Shown here: piece by piece, positions 51,701 to 63,000 of the stretch
How the letters are laid out: the number at the start of each line of letters is the position of its first letter
Position numbering within the stretch: the first letter of the stretch is position 1
NCBI GenBank assembly: GCA_036172665.1
Contig: CM069880.1
Span: 2,792,501-2,856,500 of the forward strand
DNA from: Prosopocoilus inquinatus
Lineage: Eukaryota > Arthropoda > Insecta > Coleoptera > Lucanidae
Reading direction: 5' to 3'
Length of the DNA: 64,000 bases
Program-made: the position numbers and the translations under genes
The notes under the pieces: generated by a model
The model's input: only the letters and a program-made list of their open reading frames with translations
Told to the model about the DNA's origin: nothing
Databases searched by the model: none

Positions 51701-53966
51701 TTCGTTTAAAACTATTTCCAGCTTCTGCTGCGTCCGAGAACTTCGTATCTCACATCAGGGTTACTGGAGTCCATCCAAATGTCAAATAACATGATAGATA
51801 AGTAAGGATCGATTAGATACATCACAGGAACAACGCTAATGCGTGTTGTTTCGTTTAAAACTATTTCCAGCTTCTGCTGCGTCCGAGAACTTCTTATCTC
51901 ACATCAAAGTTACTGGAGTCCATCGAAACGCCAAATAACATGATAGATGAGTAAGGATCGATTAGATACATCACAGGAACAACGCTAATGGGTGTTGTTT
52001 CGTTTAAAACTATTTCCAGCTTCTGCTGCGTCCGAGAACTTCGTGTCTCACATCAGGGTTACTGGAGTCCATCCAAACGTCAAATAACATGATATATAAG
52101 TAAGGATCGATTAGATACATCACAGGAACAACGCTAATGCGTGCTGTTTCGTTTAAAACTATTTCTAGCTTCAGCTGCGTCCGAGAACTTCGTAACTCAC
52201 ATCAAAGTTACTGGAGTCCATCGAAACGCCAAATAACATGATAGATGAGTAAGGATCGATTAGATACAACACATGAACAACGCTAATACGTGTTGTTTCG
52301 TTTAAAACTATTTCTAGCTTCAGCTGCGTCCGAGAACTTCGTATCTCACATCAAAGTTACTGGAGTCCATCGAAACGTCAAATAACATAGTAGATAAGTA
52401 AGGATCGCTTAGATACGTCACAGGAACAACGTTAATACTTGTTGTTTCGTTCAAAACTATTTCCAACTTCTGCTGCGTCCGAAAACTTTGTATCTCACAT
52501 CAGAGTTACTGGAGTCCATCCAAACGTCAAACAACATGATAGATGAGTAAGGATCGATTAGATACATCATCGGAACAACGCTAATACGTGTTGTTTCGTT
52601 TAAAACTATTTCTAGCTTCAGCTGCGTCCGAGAACTTCGTATCTCACATCAAAGTTACTGGAGTCCATCCAAACGTCAAATAACATGATAGATGAGTATG
52701 GATCGATTAGATACATCACAGGAACAACGCTAATACGTGTTGTTTCGTTTAAAACTATTTCCAGCTTCAGCTGCGTCCGAGAACTTCGTATCTCACATCA
52801 AAGTTACTGGAGTCCATCGAAACGCCAAATAACATGATAGATGAGTAAGGATCGATTAGATACATCACAGGAACAACGCTAATTCGTGTTGTTTCGTTCA
52901 AAACTGTTTCCAGCTTCTGCTGTGTCCGAAAACTTCGTATCTCACATCAGAGTTACTGGAGTCCGTTGAAACGTCAAATAACATTGTAGATAAGTAGGGA
53001 TCGATTAGATACAGCACAGGAACAACGCTAATACGTGTTGTTTCGTTTAAAACTATTTCCAGCTAATGCTGCGTCCAAGAACTTTGTATCTCACATCAGA
53101 CTTACTGGAGTCCATCCAAACGTCAAATAACATGTTAGATAAGTAAGGATCGTTTAGATACATCACAGGAACAACGCTAATACGTGTTGTTTCGTTCAAA
53201 ACTAATTCCAGCTTCTGCTGTGTCCGAGAACTTTGTATCTCACATCAGAGTTACTGGAGTCCGTCCAAACGTCAAATAACATGATAGATGAGTAAGGATC
53301 GATTAGATACATCACAGGAACAACGCTAATATGTGTTGTTTCGTTTAAAACTATTTCCAGCTGCTGCTGCGTCCGAAAATTTCGTATCTCACATTAGAGT
53401 TACTGGAGTCCATCGAAACGTCAAATAACATAGTAGCTAAGTAAGGATCGATTAGATACATCACAGGAACAACGCTAATACGTGTTGTTTCGTTCAAAAC
53501 TATTTCCAGCTTCTGCTGCGTCCGTAAACTTTGTATCTCACATCAGAGTTACTGGAGTCCATCCAAACGTCAAATAACTTGATAGATGAGTAAGGATCGA
53601 TTAGATACATCACAGGAACAACGCTAATACGTGTTGTTTCGTTTAAAACTATTTCTAGCTTCAGCTGCGTCCGAGAACTTCGTATCTCACATCAAAGTTA
53701 CTGGAGTCCATCGAAACGCCAAGTAATATGATAGATGAGTAAGGATCGATTAGATACATCACAGGAACAACGCTAATGCGTGTTGTTTCGTTTAAAACTA
53801 TTTCCAGCTTCTGCTGCGTCCGAAAATTTCGTATCTCACATCAAAGTTACTGGAGTCCATCGAAACGCTACATAACATGATAGATGAGTAAGGATCGATT
53901 AGATACATCACAGGAACAACGCTAATACGTGTTGTTTCGTTTAAAACTATTTCCAGCTCCTGCTGC
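48741..53966. repeat. right-flank irregular satellite, related to the left flank
   Basis: Monomer order resembles that of about 1.4-6.5 kb. The block 51,722-52,655 matches 2,371-3,305 at offset 49,351, and the GTTGAAACG marker at 52,965 matches that at 6,364. CGCCAAGTAATATG occurs at about 50,642 and 53,718, as near 3,325 and 4,135 on the left. No foreign DNA is present at the place equivalent to the 3,657 insertion in the GCTGCTGCTG / CCGTAAAC cassettes here. Confidence 0.8.
50668..50762. repeat. 95-bp truncated monomer (54-bp internal deletion)
   Basis: GGATCG occurs at 50,668 and next at 50,763, only 95 bp apart. AAAACTA (monomer position 58) is joined directly to GTCCATCG (position 113), so positions 59-112 are gone. 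It is one of the few large indels that do not respect monomer length. Confidence 0.93.
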
Positions 53967-55076
53967 GTCCAAAAACTTCGTATCTCACATCAGAATTACT
54001 AGAGTCCATCGAAACGTCAAATAGCATGATAGATGAGTAAGGATCGATTAGATACATCACAGGAACAACGCTAATGCGTGTTGTTTCGTTTAAAACTATT
54101 TCCAGCTTCTGCTGCGTCCGAAAATTTCTTATCTCACATCAGAGTTACTGGAATCCATCGAAACTTCAAATAACATAGTAGATAAGTAAGGATCGATTAG
54201 ATACATCACAGGAACAACGCTAATGCTTGTTGTTTCGTTTAAAACTATTTCTAGCTTCAGCTGCGTCCGAGAACTTCGTAACTCACATCAAAGTTACTGG
54301 AGTCCATCGAAACGCCAAATGACATGACAGATGAGTAAGGATCGATTAGATACATCACAGGAACAACGCTAATACTTGTTGTTTCGTTTAAAACTATTTC
54401 TAGCTTCAGCTGCGTCCGAGAACTTCGTATCTCACATCAAAGTTACTGGAGTTCATCGAAACGTCAAATAACATAGTAGATAAGTAAGGATCGCTTAGAT
54501 ACATCACAGGAACAACGCTAATACGTGTTGTTTCGTTCAAAACTATTTCCAGCTTCTGCTGCGTCCGAAAACTTTGTATCTCACATCAGAGTTACTGGAG
54601 TCCATCCAAACGTCAAATAACATGATAGATGAGTAAGGATCGATTAGATACATCACAGGAACAACGCTAATACGTGTTGTTTCGTTTAAAACTATTTCTA
54701 GCTTCAGCTGCGTCCGAGAACTTTGTATCTCACATCAGAGTTACTGGAGTCCATCCAAACGTCAAATAACATGTTAGATAAGTAAGGATCGTTTAGATAC
54801 ATTACAGGAACAACGCTAATACGTGTTGTTTCGTTCAAAACTAATTCCAGCTTCTGCTGTGTCCGAGAACTTTGTATCTCACATCAGAGTTACTGGAGTC
54901 CGACCAAACGTCAAATAACATGATAGATGAGTAAGGATCGATTAGATACATCACAGGAACAACGCTAATATGTGTTGTTTCGTTTAAAACTATTTCCAGC
55001 TGCTGCTGCGTCCGAAAATTTCGTATCTCACATTAGAGCTACTGGAGTCCATCGAAACGTCAAATATAGTAGCTAA
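53967..55076. repeat. copy of the window's left-edge segment
   Basis: Partner of 1-1,110 at a constant offset of 53,966 bp. Differences noticed are single bases, for example GTTCATCG near 54,452 for GTCCATCG, TTTCTTATCTC near 54,125 for TTTCGTATCTC, and GAGCTACTGG near 55,036 for GAGTTACTGG. Confidence 0.88.
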
Positions 55077-55378
55077 GTAAGGATCGATTAGATACATCAC
55101 AGGAACAACGCTAATATGTGTTGTTTCGTTTAAAACTATTTCCAGCTGCTGCTGCGTCCGAAAATTTCGTATCTCACATTAGAGTTACTGGAGTCCATCG
55201 AAACGTCAAATAACATAGTAGCTAAGTAAGGATCGATTAGATACATCACAGGAACAACGCTAATACGTGTTGTTTCGTTCAAAACTATTTCCAGCTTCTG
55301 CTGCGTCCGTAAACTTTGTATCTCACATCAGAGTTACTGGAGTCCATCCAAACGTCAAATAACTTGATAGATGAGTAA

Positions 55379-55463
55379 GGATCGATTAGATACATCACAG
55401 GAACAACGCTAATACGTGTTGTTTCGTTTAAAACTATTTCTAGCTTCAGCTGCGTCCGAGAAA
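55379..55463. repeat. 85-bp truncated monomer (64-bp internal deletion)
   Basis: GGATCG occurs at 55,379 and 55,464. TCCGAGAA (monomer position 84) runs straight into AGGATCG, removing positions 85-148. The deletion removes stops and creates the chance 61-codon plus-strand frame at 55,416-55,601, which is satellite and not a gene. Confidence 0.93.
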
Positions 55464-57044
55464 GGATCGATTAGATACATCACAGGAACAACGCTAATGC
55501 GTGTTGTTTCGTTTAAAACTATTTCCAGCTTCTGCTGCGTCCGAAAACTTTGTATCTCACATCAGAGTTACTTGAGTCCATCGAAACGCCAAATAACATG
55601 ATAGATGAGTAAGGATCGATTAGATACATCACAGGAACAACGCTAATAGGTGTTGTCTCGTTTAAAACTATTTCCAGCTCCTGCTGCGTCCAAAAACGTT
55701 GTATCTCACATCAGACTTACTGGAGTCCATCCAAACGTCAAATAACATGTTAGATAAGTAAGGATCGTTTAGATACATCACAGGAACAACGCTAATTCGT
55801 GTTGCTTCGTTCAAAACTATTTCCAGCTTCTGCTGCGTCCGAGAACTTTGTATCTCACATCAGAGTTACTGGAGTCCGTCCAAACGTCAAATAACATGAT
55901 AGATGAGTAAGGATCGATTAGATACATCACAGGAACAACGCTAATATGTGTTGTTTCGTTTAAAACTATTCCCAGCTGCTGCTGCGTCCGAAAATTTCGT
56001 ATCTCACATTAGAGATACTGGAGTCCATCGAAACGTCAAATAACATAGTAGCTAAGTAAGGATCGATTAGATACATCACAGGAACAACGCTAATACGTGT
56101 TGTTTCTTTCAAAACTATTTCCAGCTTCTGCTGCGTCCAAAAACTTTGTATCTCACATCAGAGTTACTGGAGTCCATTCAAACGTAAAATAACATGATAG
56201 ATGAGTAAGGATCGATTAGATACATCACAGGAACATCGCTAATGCGTGTTGTTTTTTTAAAACTATTTCCAGCTTCTGCTGCGTCCGAAAACGTATCTCA
56301 CATCAGAGTTACTGGAGTCCATCGAAACGTCAAATAACATGATAGATAAGTAAGGATCGATTAGATACAGCACAGGAACAACGCTAATACGTGTTGTTTC
56401 GTTTAAAACTATTTCCAGCTCCTGCTGCGTCCAAAAACTTTGTATCTCACATCAGACTTACTGGAGTCCATCCAAACGTCAAATAACATGTTATATAAGT
56501 AAGGATCGTTTAGATACATCACAAGAACAGCGCTAATACGTGTTGTTTCGTTCAAAACTATTTCCAGCTCCTGCTGCGTCCAAAAACTTCGTATCTCACA
56601 TCAAAGTTACTGGAGTCCATCGAAACGTCAAATAACTTAGTAGATAAGTAAGGATCGCTTAGATACATCACAGGAACAACGTTAATATGTGTTGTTTCGT
56701 TCAAAACTATTTCCAGCTTCTGCTGCGTCCGAAAACTTCGTATCTCACATCAGAGTTACTGGAGTCCATCCAAACGTCAAATAACATGATAAATGAGTAA
56801 GGATCGATTAGATACATCACAGGAACAACGCTAATACTTGTTGTTTCGTTTAAAACTATTTCCAGTTTCTGCTGCGTCCGAGAACGTCGTATCTCACATC
56901 AGAGTTACTGGAGTCCATCGAAACGTCAAATAACATGATAGATAAGTAAGGATCGATTAGATACAGCACAGGAACAACGCTAATGCGTGTTGTTTCCTAT
57001 AAAACTATTTCTAGCTTCAGCTGCCTCCGAGAACTTCGTAACTC

Positions 57045-57096
57045 CTTCCTTTAAAACTATTTCTAGCTTCAGCTCCGTCCGAGAACTTCGTAACTC
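57045..57096. repeat. 52-bp partial-monomer insertion, copy 1
   Basis: After GTAACTC the sequence reads CTTCC and then repeats TTTAAAACTATTTCTAGC through to GTAACTC before continuing normally, adding 52 bp. It is a duplicated fragment of the monomer (about positions 51-97) with a short filler. A 9-bp loss, GGAACAGGTGTTG for the usual AACAACGCTAATACGTGTTG region, follows about 80 bp later (near 57,176). Confidence 0.92.
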
Positions 57097-58428
57097 ACAT
57101 CAAAGTTACTGGAGTCCATCGAAACGCCAAATAACATGAGAGATGAGTAGGGATCGATTAGATACATCACAGGAACAGGTGTTGTTTCGTTTAAAACTAT
57201 TTCCAGCTTCTGCTGCGTCCGAAAACGTCGTATCTCACATCAGACTTACTGGAGTCCATCCAAACGTCAAATAACATGTTAGATAAGTAAGGATCGTTTA
57301 GATACATCACAGGAACAACGCTAATACGTGTTGTTTCGTTCAAAACTATTTCCAGCTTCTGCTGTGTCCGAGAACTTTGTATCTCACATCAGAGTTACTG
57401 GAGTCCGTCCAAACGTCAAATAACATGATAGATGAGTAAGGATCGATTAGATACATCACAGGAACAACGCTAATATGTGTTGTTCCGTTTAAAACTATTT
57501 CCAGCTGCTGCTGCGTCCGAAAATTACGTATCTCACAATAGAGTTACTGGAGTCCATCGAAACGTCAAATAACATAGTAGCTAAGTAAGGATCGATTAGA
57601 TACATCACAGGAACAACGCTAATACGTGTTGTTTCGTTCAAAACTATTTCCAGCTTCTGCTGCGTCCGTAGACTTTGTATCTCACATCAGAGTTACTGGA
57701 GTCCATCGTAACGCCAAATAACATGATAGATAAGTAAGGATCGATTAGATACATCACAGGAACAACGCTAATGCGTGTTGTTTCGTTTAAAACTATTTCC
57801 AGCTCCTGCTGTGTCCGAGAACTTTGTATCTCACGTCAGAGTTACTGGAGTCCGTCCAAACGTCAAATAACATGATAGATGAGTAAGGTTCGTTTAGATA
57901 CATCGCAGGAACAACGCTAATGCGTGTTGTTTCATTTAAAACTGTTTCCAGCTTCTGCTGCGTCCGAGAACTTCGTATCTCACATCAGGGTTACTGGAGT
58001 CCATCCAAACGTCAAATAACATGATAGAAAAGTAAGGATCGATTAGATACATCACAGGAACAACGCTAATGCGTGCTGTTTCGTTTAAAACTATTTCTAG
58101 CTTCAGCTGCGTCCGAGAACTTCGTATCTCACATCAAAGTTACTGGAGTCCATCGAAACGCCAAATAACATGATAGATGAGTAAGGATTGATTAGATACA
58201 TCACAGGAACAACGCTAATGCGTGTTGTTTCCTTTAAAACTATTTCTAGCTTCAGCTGCGTCCGAGAACCTCGTATCTCACATCAAAGTTACTGGAGTCC
58301 ATCGAAACGCCAAATAACATGATAGATGAGTAAGGATCGATTAGATACATCACAGGAACAACGCTAATGCGTGTTGTTTCCTTTAAAACTATTTCTAGCT
58401 TCAGCTGCGTCCGAGAACTTCGTAACTC

Positions 58429-58480
58429 CTTCCTTTAAAACTATTTCTAGCTTCAGCTGCGTCCGAGAACTTCGTAACTC
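58429..58480. repeat. 52-bp partial-monomer insertion, copy 2
   Basis: Same insertion, 1,384 bp (9 x 149 + 43) after copy 1, with the paired 9-bp loss at about 58,560. The +52 and -9 changes give the +43. Confidence 0.92.
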
Positions 58481-58740
58481 ACATCAAAGTTACTGGAGTC
58501 CATCGAAACGCCAAGTAACATGAGAGATGAGTAAGGATCGATTAGATACATCACAGGAACAGGTGTTGTTTCGTTTAAAACTATTTCCAGCTTCTGCTGC
58601 GTCCGAAAACGTCGTATCTCACATCAGAGTTACTGGAGTCCATCGAAACGTCAAATAACATGATAGATAAGTAAGGATCGATTAGATACAGCACAGGAAC
58701 AACGCTAATACGTGTTGTTTCGTTTAAAACTATTTCCAGC

Positions 58741-59095
58741 TTATGCTGCGTCCAAAAACTTGGTGTATCTCACATCAGACTTACTGGAGTCCATCCAATC
58801 GTCAAATAACATGTTAGATAAGTAAGGATCGATTACATACATCACAGGAACAACGCTAATACGTGTTGTTTCGTTTAAAACTGTTTCCAGCTTATGCTGC
58901 GTCCAAAAACTTGGTGTATCTCACATCAGAGTTACTGGAGTCCATCGAAACGTCAAATAGCATGACAGATAAGTAAGTATCGATTAGGTACAACACAGGA
59001 ACAACGCTAATACGTGTTGTTTCGCTTAAAACTATTTCCAGCTCCTGCTGCGTCCCAAAACTTTGTATCTCACATCAGACTTACTGGAGTCCATC
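58741..59095. repeat. monomers with GGTGTATCTC variant
   Basis: Two successive monomers carry CTTGGTGTATCTC (near 58,760 and 58,911), a 2-bp gain each, which explains the 1,984-bp (13 x 149 + 47) spacing between the 52-bp insertions at 58,429 and 60,413. The second is followed by AATAGCATGACAG and CGATTAGGTACAACACA, a combination that reappears at the very end of the window. Confidence 0.8.
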
Positions 59096-60926
59096 CAAAC
59101 GTCAAATAACATGATAGATGAGTAAGGATCGATTAGATACATCACAGGAACAACGCTAATATGTGTTGTTTCGTTTAAAACTATTTCCAGCTGCTGCTGC
59201 GTCCGAAAATTTCGTATCTCACATTAGAGTTACTGGAGTCCATCAAAACGTCAAATAACATAGTAGCTAAGTAAGGATCGATTAGATACATCACAGGAAC
59301 AACGCTAATACGTGTTTTTTCGTTCAAAACTATTTCCAGCTTCTGCTGCGTCCGAAAACGTCGTATCTCACATCAGAGTTACTGGAGTCCATCGAAACGT
59401 CAAATAACATGATAGATAAGTAAGGATCGATTAGATACAGCACAGGAACAACGCTAATACGTGTTGTTTCGTTTAAAACTATTTCCAGCTCCTGCTGCGT
59501 CCAAAAACTTTGTATCTCACATCAGACTTACTGGAGTCCATCCAAACTTCAAATAACATGTTATATAAGTAAGGATCGTTTAGATACATCACAAGAACAA
59601 CGCTAATACGTGTTGTTTCGTTCAAAACTATTTCCAGCTCCTGCTGCGTCCAAAAACTTTGTATCTCACATCAGACTTACTGGAGTCCATCCAAACTTCA
59701 AATAACATGTTATATAAGTAAGGATCGTTTAGATACATCACAAGAACAACGCTAATACGTGTTGTTTCGTTTAAAACTATTTCCAGTTTCTGCTGCGTCC
59801 TAAAACGTCGTATCTCACATCAGAGTTACTGGAGTCCATCCAAACGTCAAATAACATGTTAGATAAGTAAGGATCGTTTAGATACATCACAGGAACAACG
59901 CTAATGCGTGTTGTTTCATTTAAAACTGTTTCCAGCTTCTGCTGCGTCCGAGAACTTCGTATCTCACATCAGGGTTACTGGAGTCCATCCAAACGTCAAA
60001 TAACATGATAGATAAGTAAGGATCGATTAGATACATCACAGGAACAACGCTAATGCGTGTTGTTTCGTTTAAAACTATTTCTAGCTTCAGCTGCGTCCGA
60101 GAACTTCGTATCTCACATCAAAGTTACTGGAGTCCATCGAAACGCCAAATAACATGATAGATGAGTAAGGATTGATTAGATACATCACAGGAACAACGCT
60201 AATGCGTGTTGTTTCCTTTAAAACTATTTCTAGCTTCAGCTGCGTCCGAGAACTTCGCATCTCACATCAAAGTTACTGGAGTCCATCGAAACGCCAAATA
60301 ACATGATAGATGAGTAAGGATCGATTAGATACATCACAGGAACAACGCTAATGCGTGTTGTTTAATTTAAAACTATTTCTAGCTTCAGCTGCGTCCGAGA
60401 ACTTCGTAACTCCTTCCTTTAAAACTATTTCTAGCTTCAGCTGCGTCCGAGAACTTCGTAACTCACATCAAAGTTACTGGAGTATATCGAAACGCCAAAT
60501 AACATGAGAGATGAGTAAGGATCGATTAGATACATCACAGGAACAGGTGTTGTTTCGTTTAAAACTATTTCCAGCTTCTGCTGCGTCCTAAAACGTCGTA
60601 TCTCACATCAGAGTTACTGGAGTCCATCGAAACGTCAAATAACATGATAGATAAGTAAGGATCGATTAGATACAGCACAGGAACAACGCTAATACGTGTT
60701 GTTTCGTTTAAAACTATTTCCAGCTCCTGCTGCGTCCAAAAACTTTGTATCTCACATCAGACTTACTGGAGTCCATCCAAACGTCAAATAACATGTTAGA
60801 TAAGTAAGGATCGTTTAGATACATCACAGGAACAACGCTAATACGTGTTGTTTCGTTCAAAACTATTTCCAGCTTCTGCTGTGCCCAAGAATTTTGTATA
60901 CCACATCAGAGTTACTGGAGTCCGTC
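59096..60926. repeat. 12-mer HOR, copy 1 (1,831 bp)
   Basis: The unit is 12 monomers plus 52 minus 9, or 1,831 bp. It contains CCATCAAAACG, two successive CAAACTTCAAATAAC / GTTATATAAG / CACAAGAAC monomers, CGTCCTAAAACGTCG, TTTCATTTAAAACTG, GGATTGATTAG, GTTTAATTTAAAAC, the 52-bp insertion, GTATATCGAAACG, the 9-bp loss and TGTGCCCAAGAATTTTG. The preceding DNA at 59,041-59,095 differs from the end of the unit, so copy 1 begins about here. Confidence 0.9.
60413..60464. repeat. 52-bp partial-monomer insertion, copy 3
   Basis: Same insertion within the first 1,831-bp unit, with the paired 9-bp loss near 60,546. Confidence 0.92.
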
Positions 60927-62757
60927 CAAACGTCAAATAACATGATAGATGAGTAAGGATCGATTAGATACATCACAGGAACAACGCTAATATGTGTTGT
61001 TTCGTTTAAAACTATTTCCAGCTGCTGCTGCGTCCGAAAATTTCGTATCTCACATTAGAGTTACTGGAGTCCATCAAAACGTCAAATAACATAGTAGCTA
61101 AGTAAGGATCGATTAGATACATCACAGGAACAACGCTAATACGTGTTGTTTCGTTCAAAACTATTTCCAGCTTCTGCTGCGTCCGAAAACGTCGTATCTC
61201 ACATCAGAGTTACTGGAGTCCATCGAAACGTCAAATAACATGATAGATAAGTAAGGATCGATTAGATACAGCACAGGAACAACGCTAATACGTGTTGTTT
61301 CGTTTAAAACTATTTCCAGCTCCTGCTGCGTCCAAAAACTTTGTATCTCACATCAGACTTACTGGAGTCCATCCAAACTTCAAATAACATGTTATATAAG
61401 TAAGGATCGTTTAGATACATCACAAGAACAACGCTAATACGTGTTGTTTCGTTCAAAACTATTTCCAGCTCCTGCTGCGTCCAAAAACTTTGTATCTCAC
61501 ATCAGACTTACTGGAGTCCATCCAAACTTCAAATAACATGTTATATAAGTAAGGATCGTTTAGATACATCACAAGAACAACGCTAATACGTGTTGTTTCG
61601 TTTAAAACTATTTCCAGTTTCTGCTGCGTCCTAAAACGTCGTATCTCACATCAGAGTTACTGGAGTCCATCCAAACGTCAAATAACATGTTAGATAAGTA
61701 AGGATCGTTTAGATACATCACAGGAACAACGCTAATGCGTGTTGTTTCATTTAAAACTGTTTCCAGCTTCTGCTGCGTCAGAGAACTTCGTATCTCACAT
61801 CAGGGTTACTGGAGTCCATCCAAACGTCAAATAACATGATAGATAAGTAAGGATCGATTAGATACATCACAGGAACAACGCTAATGCGTGTTGTTTCGTT
61901 TAAAACTATTTCTAGCTTCAGCTGCGTCCGAGAACTTCGTATCTCACATCAAAGTTACTGGAGTCCATCGAAACGCCAAATAACATGATAGATGAGTAAG
62001 GATTGATTAGATACATCACAGGAACAACGCTAATGCGTGTTGTTTCCTTTAAAACTATTTCTAGCTTCAGCTGCGTCCGAGAACTTCGCATCTCACATCA
62101 AAGTTACTGGAGTCCATCGAAACGCCAAATAACATGATAGATGAGTAAGGATCGATTAGATACATCACAGGAACAACGCTAATGCGTGTTGTTTAATTTA
62201 AAACTATTTCTAGCTTCAGCTGCGTCCGAGAACTTCGTAACTCCTTCCTTTAAAACTATTTCTAGCTTCAGCTGCGTCCGAGAACTTCGTAACTCACATC
62301 AAAGTTACTGGAGTATATCGAAACGCCAAATAACATGAGAGATGAGTAAGGATCGATTAGATACATCACAGGAACAGGTGTTGTTTCGTTTAAAACTATT
62401 TCCAGCTTCTGCTGCGTCCTAAAACGTCGTATCTCACATCAGAGTTACTGGAGTCCATCGAAACGTCAAATAACATGATAGATAAGTAAGGATCGATTAG
62501 ATACAGCACAGGAACAACGCTAATACGTGTTGTTTCGTTTAAAACTATTTCCAGCTCCTGCTGCGTCCAAAAACTTTGTATCTCACATCAGACTTACTGG
62601 AGTCCATCCAAACGTCAAATAACATGTTAGATAAGTAAGGATCGTTTAGATACATCACAGGAACAACGCTAATACGTGTTGTTTCGTTCAAAACTATTTC
62701 CAGCTTCTGCTGTGCCCAAGAATTTTGTATACCACATCAGAGTTACTGGAGTCCGTC
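60927..62757. repeat. 12-mer HOR, copy 2 (1,831 bp)
   Basis: Direct tandem repeat of 59,096-60,926. Differences noticed are few: TGCGTCAGAG near 61,778 for TGCGTCCGAG, and TGTTGTTTCG near 61,144 where copy 1 has TGTTTTTTCG. Confidence 0.92.
62244..62295. repeat. 52-bp partial-monomer insertion, copy 4
   Basis: Same insertion within the second 1,831-bp unit, exactly 1,831 bp after copy 3, with the 9-bp loss near 62,377. Confidence 0.92.
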
Positions 62758-63000
62758 CAAACGTCAAATAACATGATAGATGAGTAAGGATCGATTAGAT
62801 ACATCACAGGAACAACGCTAATATGTGTTGTTTCGTTTAAAACTATTTCCAGCTGCTGCTGCGTCCGAAAATTTCGTATCTCACATTAGAGTTACTGGAG
62901 TCCATCGAAACGTCAAATAACATAGTAGCTAAGTAAGGATCGATTAGATACATCACAGGAACAACGCTAATACGTATTGTTTCGTTCAAAACTATTTCCA
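62758..63000. repeat. 12-mer HOR, partial third copy
   Basis: The first one to two monomers of the 1,831-bp unit repeat once more, but with CCATCGAAACG instead of CCATCAAAACG. The match ends where TCCGTAGACTTTG replaces TCCGAAAACGTCG at about 63,010. Confidence 0.75.

Noticed and set aside
55416..55601. 61-codon plus-strand open frame
   Set aside because: Produced by the 64-bp deletion at 55,379-55,463 shifting the frame; nothing else supports a gene.
56221..56300. Possible second foreign insertion near GTTGTTTTTTTAAAAC
   Set aside because: It is a normal monomer with a T-run change and a 3-bp loss (CCGAAAACGTATCTC); no unrelated sequence is present.
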